Assembly: GCA_961205875.1 (NCBI GenBank)
Contig: OY540816.1
Span: forward strand, 496,001 to 560,000
Direction: 5' to 3'
Origin: Sialis fuliginosa
Taxonomy: Eukaryota > Arthropoda > Insecta > Megaloptera > Sialidae
Length of the DNA stretch: 64,000 nt
Position 1 is the stretch's first letter; every line of letters begins with the position of its first letter. Of the stretch, positions 33,974 to 45,665 are shown one piece after another. The notes under the pieces are model-generated. The model was not told the DNA's origin. It did not search any database and was given only the letters and a program-made list of their open reading frames with translations. A program made the translations under genes and the position numbers.

Positions 33974-34606
33974 CAGGGTGAGTCATTTTAATCAACGCAG
34001 TCAAATATCTCGAAAAATAAGCGAAATTGAGAAAAACGTTTCAAACAAAAGTTGCTTGGTTTCAAGGGGGCCAAACAATGGTGACCTTGCGGTTGACCTT
34101 CAAACCATTTTCCAAGGTCAATAAAGGTCAACTTTGATTTTTTAAATAAAAACCTATACTTTTTATTGCATATTCGTATTTTACGTGGACTCACATTAAA
34201 AAAGCACTCCAAAGGAAACATTCAACTACTAAGTCCACGACGTTGTTTCTGGGTAATGCTAAAAGTAGTTTGAGCTATTAGGTGCAACTTTTTTTTCAAA
34301 TATTTGAGTTTGTTGATTAATCTTACAGCGCCCTCCACCGAGAGAAGAAAGCATTTTTAAGAAATTTTTTTCCTACTATAGATACTAACTTTTTCACGTA
34401 GAATACGAATATGCAATAAAAAGATAGATTTTTATTTAAAAAATCAAAGTTGACCTTTATTGACCTTGTAAAATGGTTTGAAGGTCAACCACAAGATCAC
34501 TATTGTCTGGTCCCATTGAACCAAGCAACTTTTGTTTGAAATGTTTTTCTCAATTTCGCTTACTTTTCGAGATATTTGACTGTGTTGATTAAATTGACTC
34601 ACCCTG
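33974..34606. mobile_element. Palindromic element, second copy of the 1789 family
   Basis: CAGGGTGAGTCATTTTAATC start and GACTCACCCTG end. Shorter than 1789-2613 because much of one arm's inner part is deleted. Confidence 0.8.
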
Positions 34607-34808
34607 TATGCAATGGCGTAGTAAGACAAATGCACCCCCCCCCCCCCCCCCCCGTAACTACGCCGCTGGATATAGCATTTGAAGTTCGTTTAAATTCAAT
34701 ATAATAGTTTAAAAATAAACTCAAAACAACTAGAAACAAATTATGAATAATTTATTATTAGTAAGTTTAATCCACCCTATCGATCCGCTTTCAAGCCGCT
34801 CCCAATCC

Positions 34809-35232
34809 TAGTCCTCGGTCCCGGCTTTAAATTTTGAAATAAAAAATACTCCTCTGAAACTTCGTGAGTGGATTCATTTTGGCGTAACCTACAACTTTTT
34901 TATTTTTGAAAATTCTGAGAATTGGGGCGTTTTTGATGTGGCAAGCGTCAAACATGTCTATTTAACGATAGTTATAGGAAATTTACGAATAACCCTTTCT
35001 TTTTTACTTGAATTACGAGATTTTATAATGCAAACATCGGGAAATATATTTACCTACAAAAATATTGGGGTATTTAGCGAGACCTACGCCCTAAACATGC
35101 CACATCAAAAACAGCCCAATTCTCAGAATTTTCGATGATAAAAAAGTTGTAGGTTACACCAAAATGAATCCACTCACGAAGTTTCAGAGGAGTATTTTTT
35201 ATTTCAAAATTTAAAGCCGGGACCGAGGACTA
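34809..35232. mobile_element. Foldback element
   Basis: TAGTCCTCGGTCCCGGCTTT and AAAGCCGGGACCGAGGACTA ends; arms run to near 34940. Centre contains a 66-codon open frame of no recognisable content. A C tract at 34636-34653 lies upstream. Confidence 0.78.
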
Positions 35233-35422
35233 TCCGCTCTAGCTAACAAGACGTTTTAAAGTTAGAAAACTAAGAGAGCGCACCGAGATCGGCTCGAGAA
35301 CAACTCGATAGAGTGGATCGATCGTTATTGTTATTAATAACGTGCTACAATTTAAAATCAAAAATAATTTTGTTTAAATTATTAAATAGCACAAAATATA
35401 CTACATAATATACGATTTTTAA

Positions 35423-36647
35423 CCCGATCATTTTAGATCAAATTCGATATAAGATGCAAAAAACTGCCTAGTCGAAACTTTAGACGCAGTTGTGTGTAGA
35501 TGATGAAATCACATTCTTGCCCATAAATTAGTTACCGGAAGTGTCTGCCATCTTGGATTTTGTGTTTTTGTCGATTTGAACGCGTATTTTGTATTTCTCG
35601 ATAAAAAGGTTAGAAACAATTTTATAGAGAATTTAATTCTCTACAATCTTTATAAAGTTAATATTGTTGAAAAAAGTGTTAAAAATTAGAAGAGTGGCGA
35701 TGTTTTTTCAACTTTTCTGCCATTTTTATTGAAAATAAGTGGCAGAGTTAAATGGCAAAGTTGTAGAGGACTCAATTCCCAACAGCTTTTGTACAGACAA
35801 GTTTTTCGTACGACGTGTAGATGACGGCCGATAACGCGCTCAACACAACGGTATGGGGGAAATCGCGCTGTTGAACACAACACAGTTTAATACACGATAG
35901 TTCAATAGTGTCCGGCTTTCCTAGCGCACTTCCCGTAGGAGATAAAAAAACAAGTTTAGTGCATAATATAATTGGTTTGAAAAGATCAACGTCGTAAAAT
36001 TATTTTCATTTGCCCTATACAAAATTTTTTTTAAATGGAACGCCCTGTAATGTTTTAAGTCTTCCAATGTCATTTTTTAACCTCTACATTAACGTCTTTT
36101 AATTTTTTGATTCAGTGACAGTGTTGCCAAATAATTATCTTTTTCTGAAAAATAATCCATATTCAGGCTCAACCATAAAAAATCGTAGCTGTGTTGAGCG
36201 CGTTCTCGGCAGTCATCTACACGTCGTACGAAAAACTTGTCTGTACAAAAGCTGTTGGGAATTGAGTCCTCTACAACTTTATCATTTAACTCTGCCACTT
36301 ATTTTTAATAAAAATGGCATAAAAGTTGAAAAAACTTCGCCACTCTTCTAATTTTTAACACTTTTTGTTTATTATTAGCAATAAATAATGTTTTTTCAAC
36401 AATATTTACTTTATAAAAATTATAGAGAATTAAATTCTCTATAAAATTGTTACTAACCTTTTCATCGAGAAATGCAAAATACGCGTTCAAATCGACAAAA
36501 ACACAAAATCCAAGATGGCAGACACTTCCGGTAACTAATTTATGGGCAAGAATGTGATTTCATCATCTACTCCGCCAGGGACACACAACTGCGTCAAAAG
36601 TTTCAACTAGGCAGTTTTTTTCGTGAAAAAAATCTAAAATGATTGGG
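35423..36647. mobile_element. 1.2-kb foldback element
   Basis: CCCGATCATTTTAGA and TCTAAAATGATTGGG ends; TTACCGGAAGTGTCTGCCAT near 35531 mirrors ATGGCAGACACTTCCGGTAA near 36514. Inner arms contain GTCGTACGAAAAACTTGTCT in both orientations. Confidence 0.8.
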
Positions 36648-36666
36648 CTACTTCGGTCGGTCACTA

Positions 36667-37100
36667 GTTTGACGAATGTTATAAATATCCAATGTTTTCA
36701 CCTTAGATTAGGAAAGACTATGGATACATAACAACCAATGCTAGTTCGTATATGAAAGTGTTACCAAAATTTGTCGGCGGCCATCTTTTTTCAATTGTCA
36801 AAATCGCATATTATTCTAGAGGCGTCAGTTGAAAATTTATAATATGCAAATATGCTTTAAATTACAATTGAATTTAGTATGTATGAGAGATGACAGTTCC
36901 AAATAGACATTTCTCTGTTAATCAATTATCACTGAAATACTTTTAAAGACAATATAAAACATTTAATATTAATTAATTTTAAAATTCAAAACAATTGATA
37001 TTTATTTAATGGTAACAACGCTAGGTAATGTGTTATTTGTCCTTTATCTTTCCTTGTCTAAGGTTTTCACATTTCAAAATAAAACAATGGTTAGTTAATT
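36667..37100. other. No gene recognised
   Basis: AT-rich and unassigned. Confidence 0.4.
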
Positions 37101-37505
37101 ATACACAGTGTATTCCAAGTTGATTAAGACATAGGAAATTTAACATGGGGACAATTAGAAATGTTGTAGTAACCTTTGGTCAAATTTAACGATATGTGAT
37201 TGGTGCAATTTGAAATGCCGCCTCGAAACTGACTGATAAATTTTAAATTAATCAACAGTATTTTGTTTTCAACAGTAAAATACATAATGAAATTAAAGAA
37301 AGCATCCTAGATAAAATTATAATAATATTTTTTGGCAGATATTTTGAAAACAAAATACTAATTACTATTTTATTAAATTTTGAGGCGGCATTTCAAAATG
37401 CACCAATTACACATCGTTAAATTTGACCAAAGGTTACTACAACACTTCTAATTGTCCCCATGTTAAATTTCCTATGTCTCAATCAACTTGGAATACACTG
37501 TGTAT
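37101..37505. mobile_element. Foldback element
   Basis: ATACACAGTGTATTCCAAGT and ACTTGGAATACACTGTGTAT at the ends; CATGGGGACAATTAGAA mirrored near 37445. Centre near 37300. Confidence 0.82.
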
Positions 37506-37741
37506 CATTTTGAAAATATGCATAGGAGTTTAATATATTTTGTTCTATTTGTTGGAATATTAATTGCATTTTGTACAGTGATATTGAAAAGGGAATACAT
37601 ACGTTGACATTTAAACGATGATTTATGTATAGTATGAAATTACAGTAATTTATATACAGTACTAATTCATACATTTTTGTTGGGAGATTTTAATTTTATT
37701 TAATTAAATACTTTGTGAAAATATTAATGAAATGTTGAACT

Positions 37742-39132
37742 CAGCGGCGGATTTAAGTTAAGTGCCGCCCTGGGCAAAAAAAATAATTGCCGCCTCTTTA
37801 CCAAGGGAAAATATATCCTATTTTTGATATAAGTTTCTGAATAGGCATGATGCCAGTAACAAAATGTCACTGAAATTATGATTTTAAATAATGAAATAGG
37901 TTAAAAAGATTCTAAAAAATGTATTTATTTTTATATTAAAAGCGAGATTAATATGATTTTTGTTAAAATAAAAACACAAAATACAGCAATCCGCCATGTT
38001 AGATAAAACACCAGTAAGAGTGGATGACGTCACGGCTAAGTAAACTTCATTTTTGTTTCATTAATATCTGCACTGTTTATAAACTATTTTGTGGTTTTAA
38101 ATTATCAATTTGCTCAGTTTTGTGTTACAAAAACTAAAACCGAGAAATGTTAGCGATGGAACAGGGATTTATTATTATTGACAAGGAGTGTTTACATAGA
38201 CGTGACGTCACAAATGCGCCATGACACCAGCAAGCGTTTTGGCGTCAAATTCAAAATTAGTTTTAAAAGAGTCAATATTTCTGATTAAACATTTATTTTC
38301 TACAGAAATAAGTATTTTTTTGGAAATAGGAGACACGTAAAATCATCATAAAATAGTTTTTCAAAATTAGGCATCATACCTTTTATCATATGAACTGAGA
38401 AGTGGTAACTGTTTTTATAAGTAGACTTAAGTGATGTATTATTAATAATAATAAATAGATCAATAATTAAAACAATAATACATCAGTTGGAACGTTTGAA
38501 AAGAAACAAACGTACTCTTACTTAGGGCAACCGAAATCGTCAGAGAATTTTTACAAGATGAGTAATTTTTTGTATTCATTTTTTTTTTGTGTTGTGTATT
38601 AAACTAAAAAAGTTGGATTCTCCCAGAATCTGCCGCCCTGGGCAGTAACCAAAGGCGTATTTTGGGGGCCATGGCCTAGGGCGGCAGGCTGAGAGGGGCG
38701 GTAGATTTTTGTAGTTTAATATAGTATAATTAAAAAAAAATAGGGAGACAAAAAATGAGTAACGCGATTAAAAAAAAAGGGTCTTCAAGTTTTTATTTCC
38801 CTATCTTACAAACTTTTTAGTTCATAAAATCAGAAATTTCAAACGACGTGACCAAAAAAAAGGTAATCAGTTTTTAATTTACCTATATGATATTTTCCAT
38901 TATTTGTAAAAATTCTCATTTTTCAGTTCATTTAGGAATTCTGACTATCAAAAATAAATTATATTTTCCCTTGGTGAAGGGGCGGCTTTTTTTTTGCCCG
39001 GGGCGGCAATTTTTTTACCCAGGGCAGAATTTTTTTTTACCCAGGGCGGAATTTTGTTTCCCCAAGGGCGGCACTTAACGTAAATTCGCCACTGGCAGTA
39101 GCCCATGTTGCCTATGTCTAATTCCGCCGCTG
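37742..39132. mobile_element. hAT-like element with intact 8-base target duplication
   Basis: Ends CAGCGGCGGATTTAAG and AATTCCGCCGCTG, flanked on both sides by GTTGAACT (37734-37741 and 39133-39140). The interior has several GGGCGGC/GCCGCCC blocks at 37770-37800 and 38630-39095, suggesting nested relatives. No transposase frame survives. Confidence 0.85.
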
Positions 39133-39140
39133 GTTGAACT

Positions 39141-39639
39141 AAGTAAGTTTTACATACGAGGGCGTAAGAACAGAAAATTAAAAACTGTTCAACTTTAATA
39201 ATTAAATAAAAACTAACATAGTTTTAATATTTTCAAGGAACGATTTTTTTCTGGATTCGATAGTGTATATTTGAATTAATGGTTAATCTTAGTTAATTTA
39301 TAAGAAACAATTTTTTAAATAACGATTATCACAAATCTATTGGTTTTCTATAGCTCCATTTATGTTTATACTACTGAAAAATCCAATCATGGAAAGTGAC
39401 CCGTTTTACTAACACTGCTGTCAAATATTATTCTAAACTATATTTTTCGATATCAGTAGTAATAAATGTTTTTTTTTGTTCAAATCTGCAGTAAATAAAT
39501 AATTAATTGAGGTTGCTAAATTTTTCGATTACATTGTTATTTTAAATACAATAAATATCAGCTTTGTATTTAGATAAAATACGTATTTTTTATCGATTTT
39601 TGTTTACCTGATTACACCTCTATTCTCTATTCTCTAGAA
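39141..39639. other. No gene recognised
   Basis: AT-rich and unassigned. Confidence 0.4.
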
Positions 39640-40339
39640 CAGGGGCCTCTAACCTTTTTGTACTTAAGAGCACATTCTTGAATACCGGTCGGACACTTGG
39701 GTGAGTCTCTCATGCCTAAACTAAAAAAGTTAGACATATGCCCTCGCTGCTCGCTAACTTTTTGATAGGAAATTTTGTGATCTACAAAAAAAGTTCCGGG
39801 ACATTAAATTTTTTTTCGTATATTGCTTAGTTCTTTCTACGCAAGCCGTGGCAGGTAAAAAATGCTATTCTTGAAACTACAACCCAAGCAGGTTCTGCTG
39901 GAAGTAGAGTTGGGCATTTTAGTTGATGACAGAGAGCGCTCCCTATAGTTCAGTGGTCTTTAATGAACTAGTTCGTTCTTCTAGTTCTTTTAGTTCATAG
40001 AATTTTTTTCCGGACTATGCGATGACAATTTATTGCTGGATCAAATGTTATAGATGTATAATAGAATATCAATTAAAATAAAATTCCTTTATTTATTCTT
40101 GATTTCGTATTTTTGATATTTTAACATCACATACAATCAAAGAAGTACAAATTCGACATTGCAAAATCATAAAAAGCTGTCACAGACAATTTGGTCTATT
40201 CGGGAAACGTCATTTTTACTATTCTTTAATTACTGGAAAAACGGAGAAACTGTGGTTTTTTTATCTTTGAGTTTACCTAGGACAGTTTCTCACTGTCCTA
40301 GGTAACCCCAAAGATAAAACAGAATTAAATGCAAAATCG

Positions 40340-40573
40340 AGTATTTATAAAATAAACTGCTTAAATTGCGACAACAGTTACATAGGACAAACTAGGAGAT
40401 CAATAAATATTAGATTTAAAGAGTACATGGCTCACCTAAAATACAACCGGGTTGATAAATCCAGCGTAGCTCATCATATAACTACGTTAAATCACACAAC
40501 AGATATAAATAATTTAAAAATAATTAAAACATGCAGTAATAACATAATCAATTGGACGCAGCAGAAAGTTTAG
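40340..40573 (+). pseudogene. GIY-YIG endonuclease domain, Penelope-like element
   Basis: Translates as SIYKINCLNCDNSYIGQTRR then an Arg/Lys-rich helix and SSVAHHI, the usual IYKI-C-x2-C-x3-YIGQT-x-R start and His-containing continuation of the domain. The frame stops after WTQQKV. Shifting frame gives LDAAESLEILRDK and a GTGPIPASVLLDL tail to the stop near 40668, so at least one frameshift has broken it. The domain nicks target DNA in active elements; this copy cannot be functional. Confidence 0.82.
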
Positions 40574-40740
40574 AAATCTTGAGAGATAAGACTAGGATTT
40601 TTAATAGTGGTACCGGACCTATCCCAGCTTCAGTCCTTCTAGACCTTGCAGTTGATTGGTCAGAATAATTGAAGCGAGATAAGCCCTTTTAGTATAAATA
40701 TAAGGTTTGACCAAGACTGTATCAGTCTGGAACTGTTAGG

Positions 40741-40785
40741 CTTCTGATGAGGACTTCATGTGAAGTCGAAACACGTGTCGAGTGT
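40741..40785 (+). ncRNA. Hammerhead ribozyme-like motif
   Basis: CTGATGA at 40744-40750, a 6-bp stem (40752-40757 with 40762-40767, loop ATGT), GAAA at 40768-40771, then the palindrome ACACGTGT and the expected cleavage triplet GTC at 40777-40779. The self-complementary short stem III fits the dimer-type hammerheads described in Penelope-like elements. G40751 is extra relative to the canonical register and stem I is weak, so activity is uncertain. Confidence 0.65.
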
Positions 40786-40909
40786 TGAGGTGTATATATT
40801 TTTAGTTTTTTCTTAAATTGGTAATACGTTATGTGATTCTTTGATTGTATGTGTGCACAGTAGCGGGCATATGTAAAACGGTCAGCGGGCATAGGGTTGG
40901 GGACCCCTG

Positions 40910-41512
40910 CTCTAGTACGTGGTTATATCGACCAATATTTCGTTGTATAGGGTCATTTCGTCTGTTTTCGACCATTTAACGCATCATTCTTAAAAATAAT
41001 TATATAAAAAAAATCTATTCCTGGAAGAATGCCTTAGAAGCACACATACACACACAAGAAAGCTAGATTTTTTGGTCGAAAATAGGCGGAATCGGGTTTT
41101 TCAGCTTTTTATAAAATTTAAAAAAAATCAGTAAACTGATTACCAAACTGTTAGATCGAATATAGTCCAGTAAATGACGGTTATCACCTCATAATTCTTT
41201 GAACATGAATGAATTGATTTGAAATTTTGACAGGTGGCAGAGAATAGCACAAGAATCAAAAGTGACCCAGTGCTGACGTGCTTTTTATTTAGGGGTAGTT
41301 CCCACCCCTTCTCGGGGGTGGAAACTTTTTCGGCCAAAATAACTCCGGAAATCAATAAAGGGATTAATTTTAAGCAAAAAATGTAGCATGAAGTTTTTTT
41401 GATAAACCAATACTTTTCGAAGTATTCGCGATTGAAACCTAAGAATTTTTATTGAAAAAAACCACGTTTTTAAACGGTTAATAGAGTATATTCAAATTAT
41501 ATTAGAGTTGGG
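40910..41512. other. No gene recognised
   Basis: AT-rich; a CACCCCTTCTCGGGGGTGG hairpin at about 41303-41321. No coding sign. Confidence 0.4.
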
Positions 41513-42085
41513 CATTTTAGTTGATGACAGAGAGCGCTCCCGATAGTTTAGTGGTCTTTAATGAACTAGTTCGTTCTTCTAGTTCCTTTAGTTCATAGAA
41601 TTTTTTCCGGACTATACGATGACAATTTATTGAATTAGATATATTGGATTGTTGGATTTTTAATGTATAATTAAATTTTTTAATTAGCAATTTTGTACTA
41701 CTATTTAGACAACAATAGAAATGTAAACTGCTGCAATTATTAATTCGTTATTAATTTATACAATATATTTCAATTTTACTAAAATCTGTGATATTCCTTT
41801 TTGTTGATTGTCATAAAATAGTATAAAAATCACGTGCTTTTGACAGGCATATTGCATTCTTTTGAACAAAAAAATTAAATATAATATCTTTAGTAAAATA
41901 AATTCAAAATTGGTAATAAAGTATTGAAAACAAAAAAATCGTACAATTTCATTTTTAGAACAGTGTATTTGAAATGTATCGGGAACTATTGAACTAAAAG
42001 AGCGAAGCGCATACGAACTAGTTCCTCTAGTTCTCGTGTGGGAGCGCTCTTTTGAACTGGTTCGTTCGTGAACTACACAAGTCTA
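41513..42085. mobile_element. hAT-like element with intact 8-base target duplication
   Basis: Begins TAGAGTTGGGCATTTT and ends ACACAAGTCTA, flanked by AATTATAT on both sides (41505-41512, 42086-42093). Subterminal GAACTAGTTCGTTC repeats occur at both ends. A left-end copy sits at 39906-40025. Confidence 0.8.
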
Positions 42086-42291
42086 AATTATATGTTTGGT
42101 TAAAAATTATTACAAAATATATTTTTTGCTTTCTAAAGTTGATAAATCCAGTAATTGGTCAAAAACCAGCAAAGTGACCCTATGAAGTACGAAGATCAAG
42201 AAACAGGTGTTATTTAAGAATCAACCAAAAACTACAAGTCTCAATTTTTGTATATTTCGAGTATCGCTGGTATAAATTATGTCATAAGTAA

Positions 42292-42665
42292 CAGTGGTGT
42301 AGATAGCTTTTTGCGATGGGAGGACCGCAACTAAAAACTCGGAGGCCCCGGAGCAAGTGGTGGCTGAGGGGCCTCTAAAATATGAAAAATTAAAAAAAAT
42401 TATTATCATTTTGAATTGAATGACCTTTTTTTTTTAATCATATAAACTGTTGTCAATGTCTACATTTTAGTAGTAGTAAAAAAAGGTCATCCAATTGAAA
42501 AATAACTTTTTTTTTACTCTTAATTTACCCAATTTTTTATATTTACTTCTATTATTTTGTTCACACTATGAGAGTTTAAAAAAATGTCTTTGAGTTTTCT
42601 CATGAAGTACACTCATGGGGAGTGATTGATCACCTTACCCCCCCCCCCCCCTATCTACGCCACTC
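42292..42665. mobile_element. hAT-like miniature element, CTATCTACGCCACT ends
   Basis: CAGTGGTGTAGATAG at the left and CTATCTACGCCACTC at the right, flanked by ATAAGTAA on both sides (42284-42291, 42666-42673). A C tract of about 14 lies just inside the right end. Confidence 0.83.
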
Positions 42666-43004
42666 ATAAGTAAACTATGAGAAAAACTACTGATTGGATA
42701 CATTTATTAAAATTTACCACAGTTGATTGGTTTATAATGTGCTAATTATTTATTATCATAATAAATATATACCTACGATCCGTTCAATGATATTATTAAA
42801 CTTCCATGAGTATTAATATATTTTGTATATATAATCAATGAAATTTGTATAGGAGGTTAATAATTGGCAGCACCTATATAAAATTTATAAATACATAATT
42901 ATAGTTTAAAGTATCTATCACCATACTAATAACGTTGTTTTTGAACACATGTATATACATTAATTAAAATATTGTGTGTACGTCTGTTTCAGTTTAGACA
43001 GATA

Positions 43005-44296
43005 AGAGGTTACACAATCAGTCTGGCATCAGTTCAGTCCGTGACCTTGATTCAGACTAAGCGTGTAATGCATTGATTGACGGACTGATGGAATGGACTG
43101 ACGTCTGAAGGTCACGAATACGAACTATTAATAAATTAAATGCTATGAGATATTTCAACATTTCACTATTAATTATTGAAAATATTAAAATAATAAAAAT
43201 TAACGTCGGACTGTATTAAAATTTCGAGCATAACAATTATTATTAATTAAAATATTGATAACTAGATTAATAAAATACTACGGCATTATGTCAGTTTTTT
43301 ATTTTATATCTTAATACTAATTTTCAATAATTTTCCATATTTGCGACCCAGCACGAAATTAAAGATTTTATAAAAAATAGTGAACGTAATTCCGTTTTAG
43401 GTTTTAAAGCTTAAAAAATCTTTAAAATTTCGGTAAATAATTTTTTTTCAATCAATAATGTTAAAGTAAACAAATGAAGAGATAATAAAATACTTTTATT
43501 TATAGAAACCGAAAAAAAATGTTCAGTCAATACGTTGAATTAAAATGAAAAAAACTACTGTTTTTAATTTACGACAATAAGATTATAATTGAATTTTGTA
43601 TAGTGAAATTTTGCATTATAATAACTCAATTAATACATTTACACAATATCAGATAATAAATTATTTTTGTAAATATTTTTTTCTGTAGCCAAACTTTATT
43701 TATATTATTATTTTATTTATTGATATATTATTTGCAATACAAGCTTTTTCCTTATAACAATCCATCGTTGTCTTGTTTTAACCAGGGCTTCGAACCGGAA
43801 CTGAACCGAAAACCGGAAAAACCGTTATTTTTTGCCGGAACGAAAACCGGAACAGAACCGAAATAAAAATATCGGTTTTTACGGTTCAGTACATGTTAAA
43901 ATACACGCTTTTAATATGATTTTGTTTCGCACATCAATTGTCATTCGGACTATCATACAAGTACCATAAAATGTTCTAAATTATGGTAGAAAATTTTTTT
44001 TTAATACAAATAATTTTTTTTTAATTAATCACTCGGAGCTGAACTGAAAAAACCGTTATTTTTTGCAGAACGAAAACCGGAACCGAACCGAAATATATTT
44101 TTTTACTCGAACCGGAACGAAAACCGAAACGAAAAAAATAACGGTTCGAAGCCTTGGTTTTAACAGCGTTCTCGAGAAGACTGATGTCAGTCTGGACTGA
44201 ACGTGTAATACCTCCATCAGTCCATCAGTCTGGTATCATTCCATTCACGGTTAAGGTCAGGGACTGAATTGATGCCAGACTGATCGTGTAACCTCT
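43005..44296. mobile_element. Inverted-repeat element hosting a nested hAT
   Basis: AGAGGTTACACAATCAGTCTGG at the left pairs with CCAGACTGATCGTGTAACCTCT at the right (each shown in the sequence as AGAGGTTACAC... and ...GTGTAACCTCT). CAGTCCGTGACCTTGA and TCAGGGACTGA are subterminal. The element at 43783-44156 is inserted inside. Confidence 0.75.
43783..44156. mobile_element. hAT-like miniature element, CAGGGCTTCGAACC family, best copy
   Basis: Same family as 3994-4348. A perfect 8-base duplication GTTTTAAC flanks it (43775-43782 and 44157-44164). Confidence 0.88.
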
Positions 44297-45087
44297 GTCT
44301 TATAGTTGTTATTTATGTTCCCTAATATTATTTAAAAATGTTTCCATCCAAGGAATTTGCATTGATTATATATTAAATGCATTCATGTATTATTATACAA
44401 GTATTTGGACTATCATTTTGGTAAAAAAAAACATTTTTCCGATTATTTAACGGTTCAACGTTTTTTTATTAAAAAATCACAATTCCTTTATATGTACATA
44501 GAACTAAATGTCAATTTTATGTGAAATGATGACGAGATCAAAATTAAGATGAAAATGATATGATGTATGAAGTTAATGTTTTCTTTGTACAAAAGCCTAA
44601 ACGCAGTAATTTCTTTGAAATTACTTAAAAAAAATAATAATGTATATTTAAAAAGCAAATGTTTAAGCTTGCATTATATGTTTATAGACTAAAATTTCAT
44701 TGTAATTTTTCCATAGCTGCCAAATTTATAAATATTAGTATAATAATTATAATTCTAATTGTGATTTTATATTTTGTAATAATGGATAGGCTAACGTCTA
44801 TAATATCGAAAGTATAATTTTACAATTTTACTATGCGTGTTATGTGATCTTTTATAAACGTTATATAAAAGATAATGTTTATGAAAATTTAAACTATAGG
44901 AATGTAAATATTATGACAAATCCTCAAGTATATGATACCACTAATCAATTAAAAAATAAAATGCACGCTATTCATTTAATTAACGTACTCGATTATGTAA
45001 AATGAAATAATATTTTTTTCAAAATAAATTCTCATTCATATGACTCCACGAAGTTTGATAAAATAATTAATTTTCACACTCATACAC
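44297..45087. other. No gene recognised
   Basis: AT-rich downstream flank of the channel gene; its 3' UTR (minus strand, below 45413) may reach into this stretch. Confidence 0.4.
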
Positions 45088-45227
45088 CAGTGGCGTAGTA
45101 ACGGGGGTTTAGGGGGTTGGGGACGACCCCCCTCCCCGAAACATTCAGTGTTTTGAGAAAACATCAGTTCAAAACACCTTCAAAAAATTTATTATCCCTC
45201 CTGAAATTTAGTCTGACTACGCCACTG
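45088..45227. mobile_element. 140-base miniature element with CAGTGGCGTAGTA ends
   Basis: CAGTGGCGTAGTAACG and CTACGCCACTG ends with G/C-rich subterminal tracts. It belongs to the broad GGCGTAG-ended group seen at 34613, 42292 and 53303. No matching flanking duplication seen. Confidence 0.65.
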
Positions 45228-45412
45228 TGACATTCACACAAACATACATTTGATTCGATCTATGTTTAATGTGATATATAAAAAGATCGCTTTGCACACG
45301 TAGATATACATAATATAAAGAATCGCCACCCTTATATAACATATTGGCACATGAGCGTATGCCTGGCAGTAATGAAAATGTCCGCATTACTTAAGGGCAG
45401 CACGTTTCGTTG

Positions 45413-45665
45413 TTAAATGACGCTCTCCTTGTTCCTCTCCTCGTCGATGCTGCTGACCGAGCTAGCGCCGCATATCTGCATCTCTATCTCGGCTAATCGC
45501 GACTCCAGTTCCCACTGTTGGTTGTGCAGCTTCAGACTCATGGCAGCGTTCTCTGTCTCGACGGTGTGCAGGCGTTCGCGGAGACGCTTTATCTCCGCTT
45601 CGAGGACCTCGTGCGAGCCCAGAAGTGGAGTCGTGCCCTCTGACAGGACCACGCTGCTACCGCTT
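45413..45665 (-). CDS. CNG channel last exon: C-terminal coiled coil
   Basis: Acceptor ACTTTCAG, phase 2 in, stop TAA at 45415-45413. It encodes [20 protein letters not shown], then a heptad-patterned helix ([19 protein letters not shown] and onward to LAEIEMQI, about 43 residues) and a polar tail ending ESVI. A C-terminal leucine-zipper (CLZ) is the element that sets subunit stoichiometry in vertebrate CNGA channels, so this helix probably directs assembly. The foldback element at 45722 begins 56 bases beyond the acceptor. Confidence 0.88.

Larger units (their letters stand above)
33876..36666. mobile_element. Composite element with TAGTGACCGACCGAA ends and three nested foldbacks
   Basis: TAGTGACCGACCGAA at 33876 and TTCGGTCGGTCACTA ending 36666 bracket three complete inverted-repeat elements (33974-34606, 34809-35232, 35423-36647). 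Flanking 8-base words GTTTTGAG and GTTTGACG are similar but not identical. Confidence 0.65.
40230..40800 (+). mobile_element. Penelope-like retroelement remnant
   Basis: Contains a GIY-YIG endonuclease remnant (40340-40573), a short C-terminal piece in another frame, a hammerhead-like motif (40741-40785) and an upstream hairpin (40252-40321). The GIY-YIG domain and terminal hammerhead motifs are known hallmarks of Penelope-like elements. No reverse transcriptase part is present, so this is a 3' fragment carried inside the hAT-like element. Confidence 0.75.
39640..40909. mobile_element. hAT-like element containing a Penelope-like fragment
   Basis: Ends CAGGGGCCTCTAACC and GGTTGGGGACCCCTG, flanked by CTCTAGAA and CTCTAGTA (one mismatch in 8). 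NTCTAGAN is a typical hAT target. Inside lie a fragment of the 41513 family (39906-40025) and the Penelope-like remnant. Confidence 0.8.
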
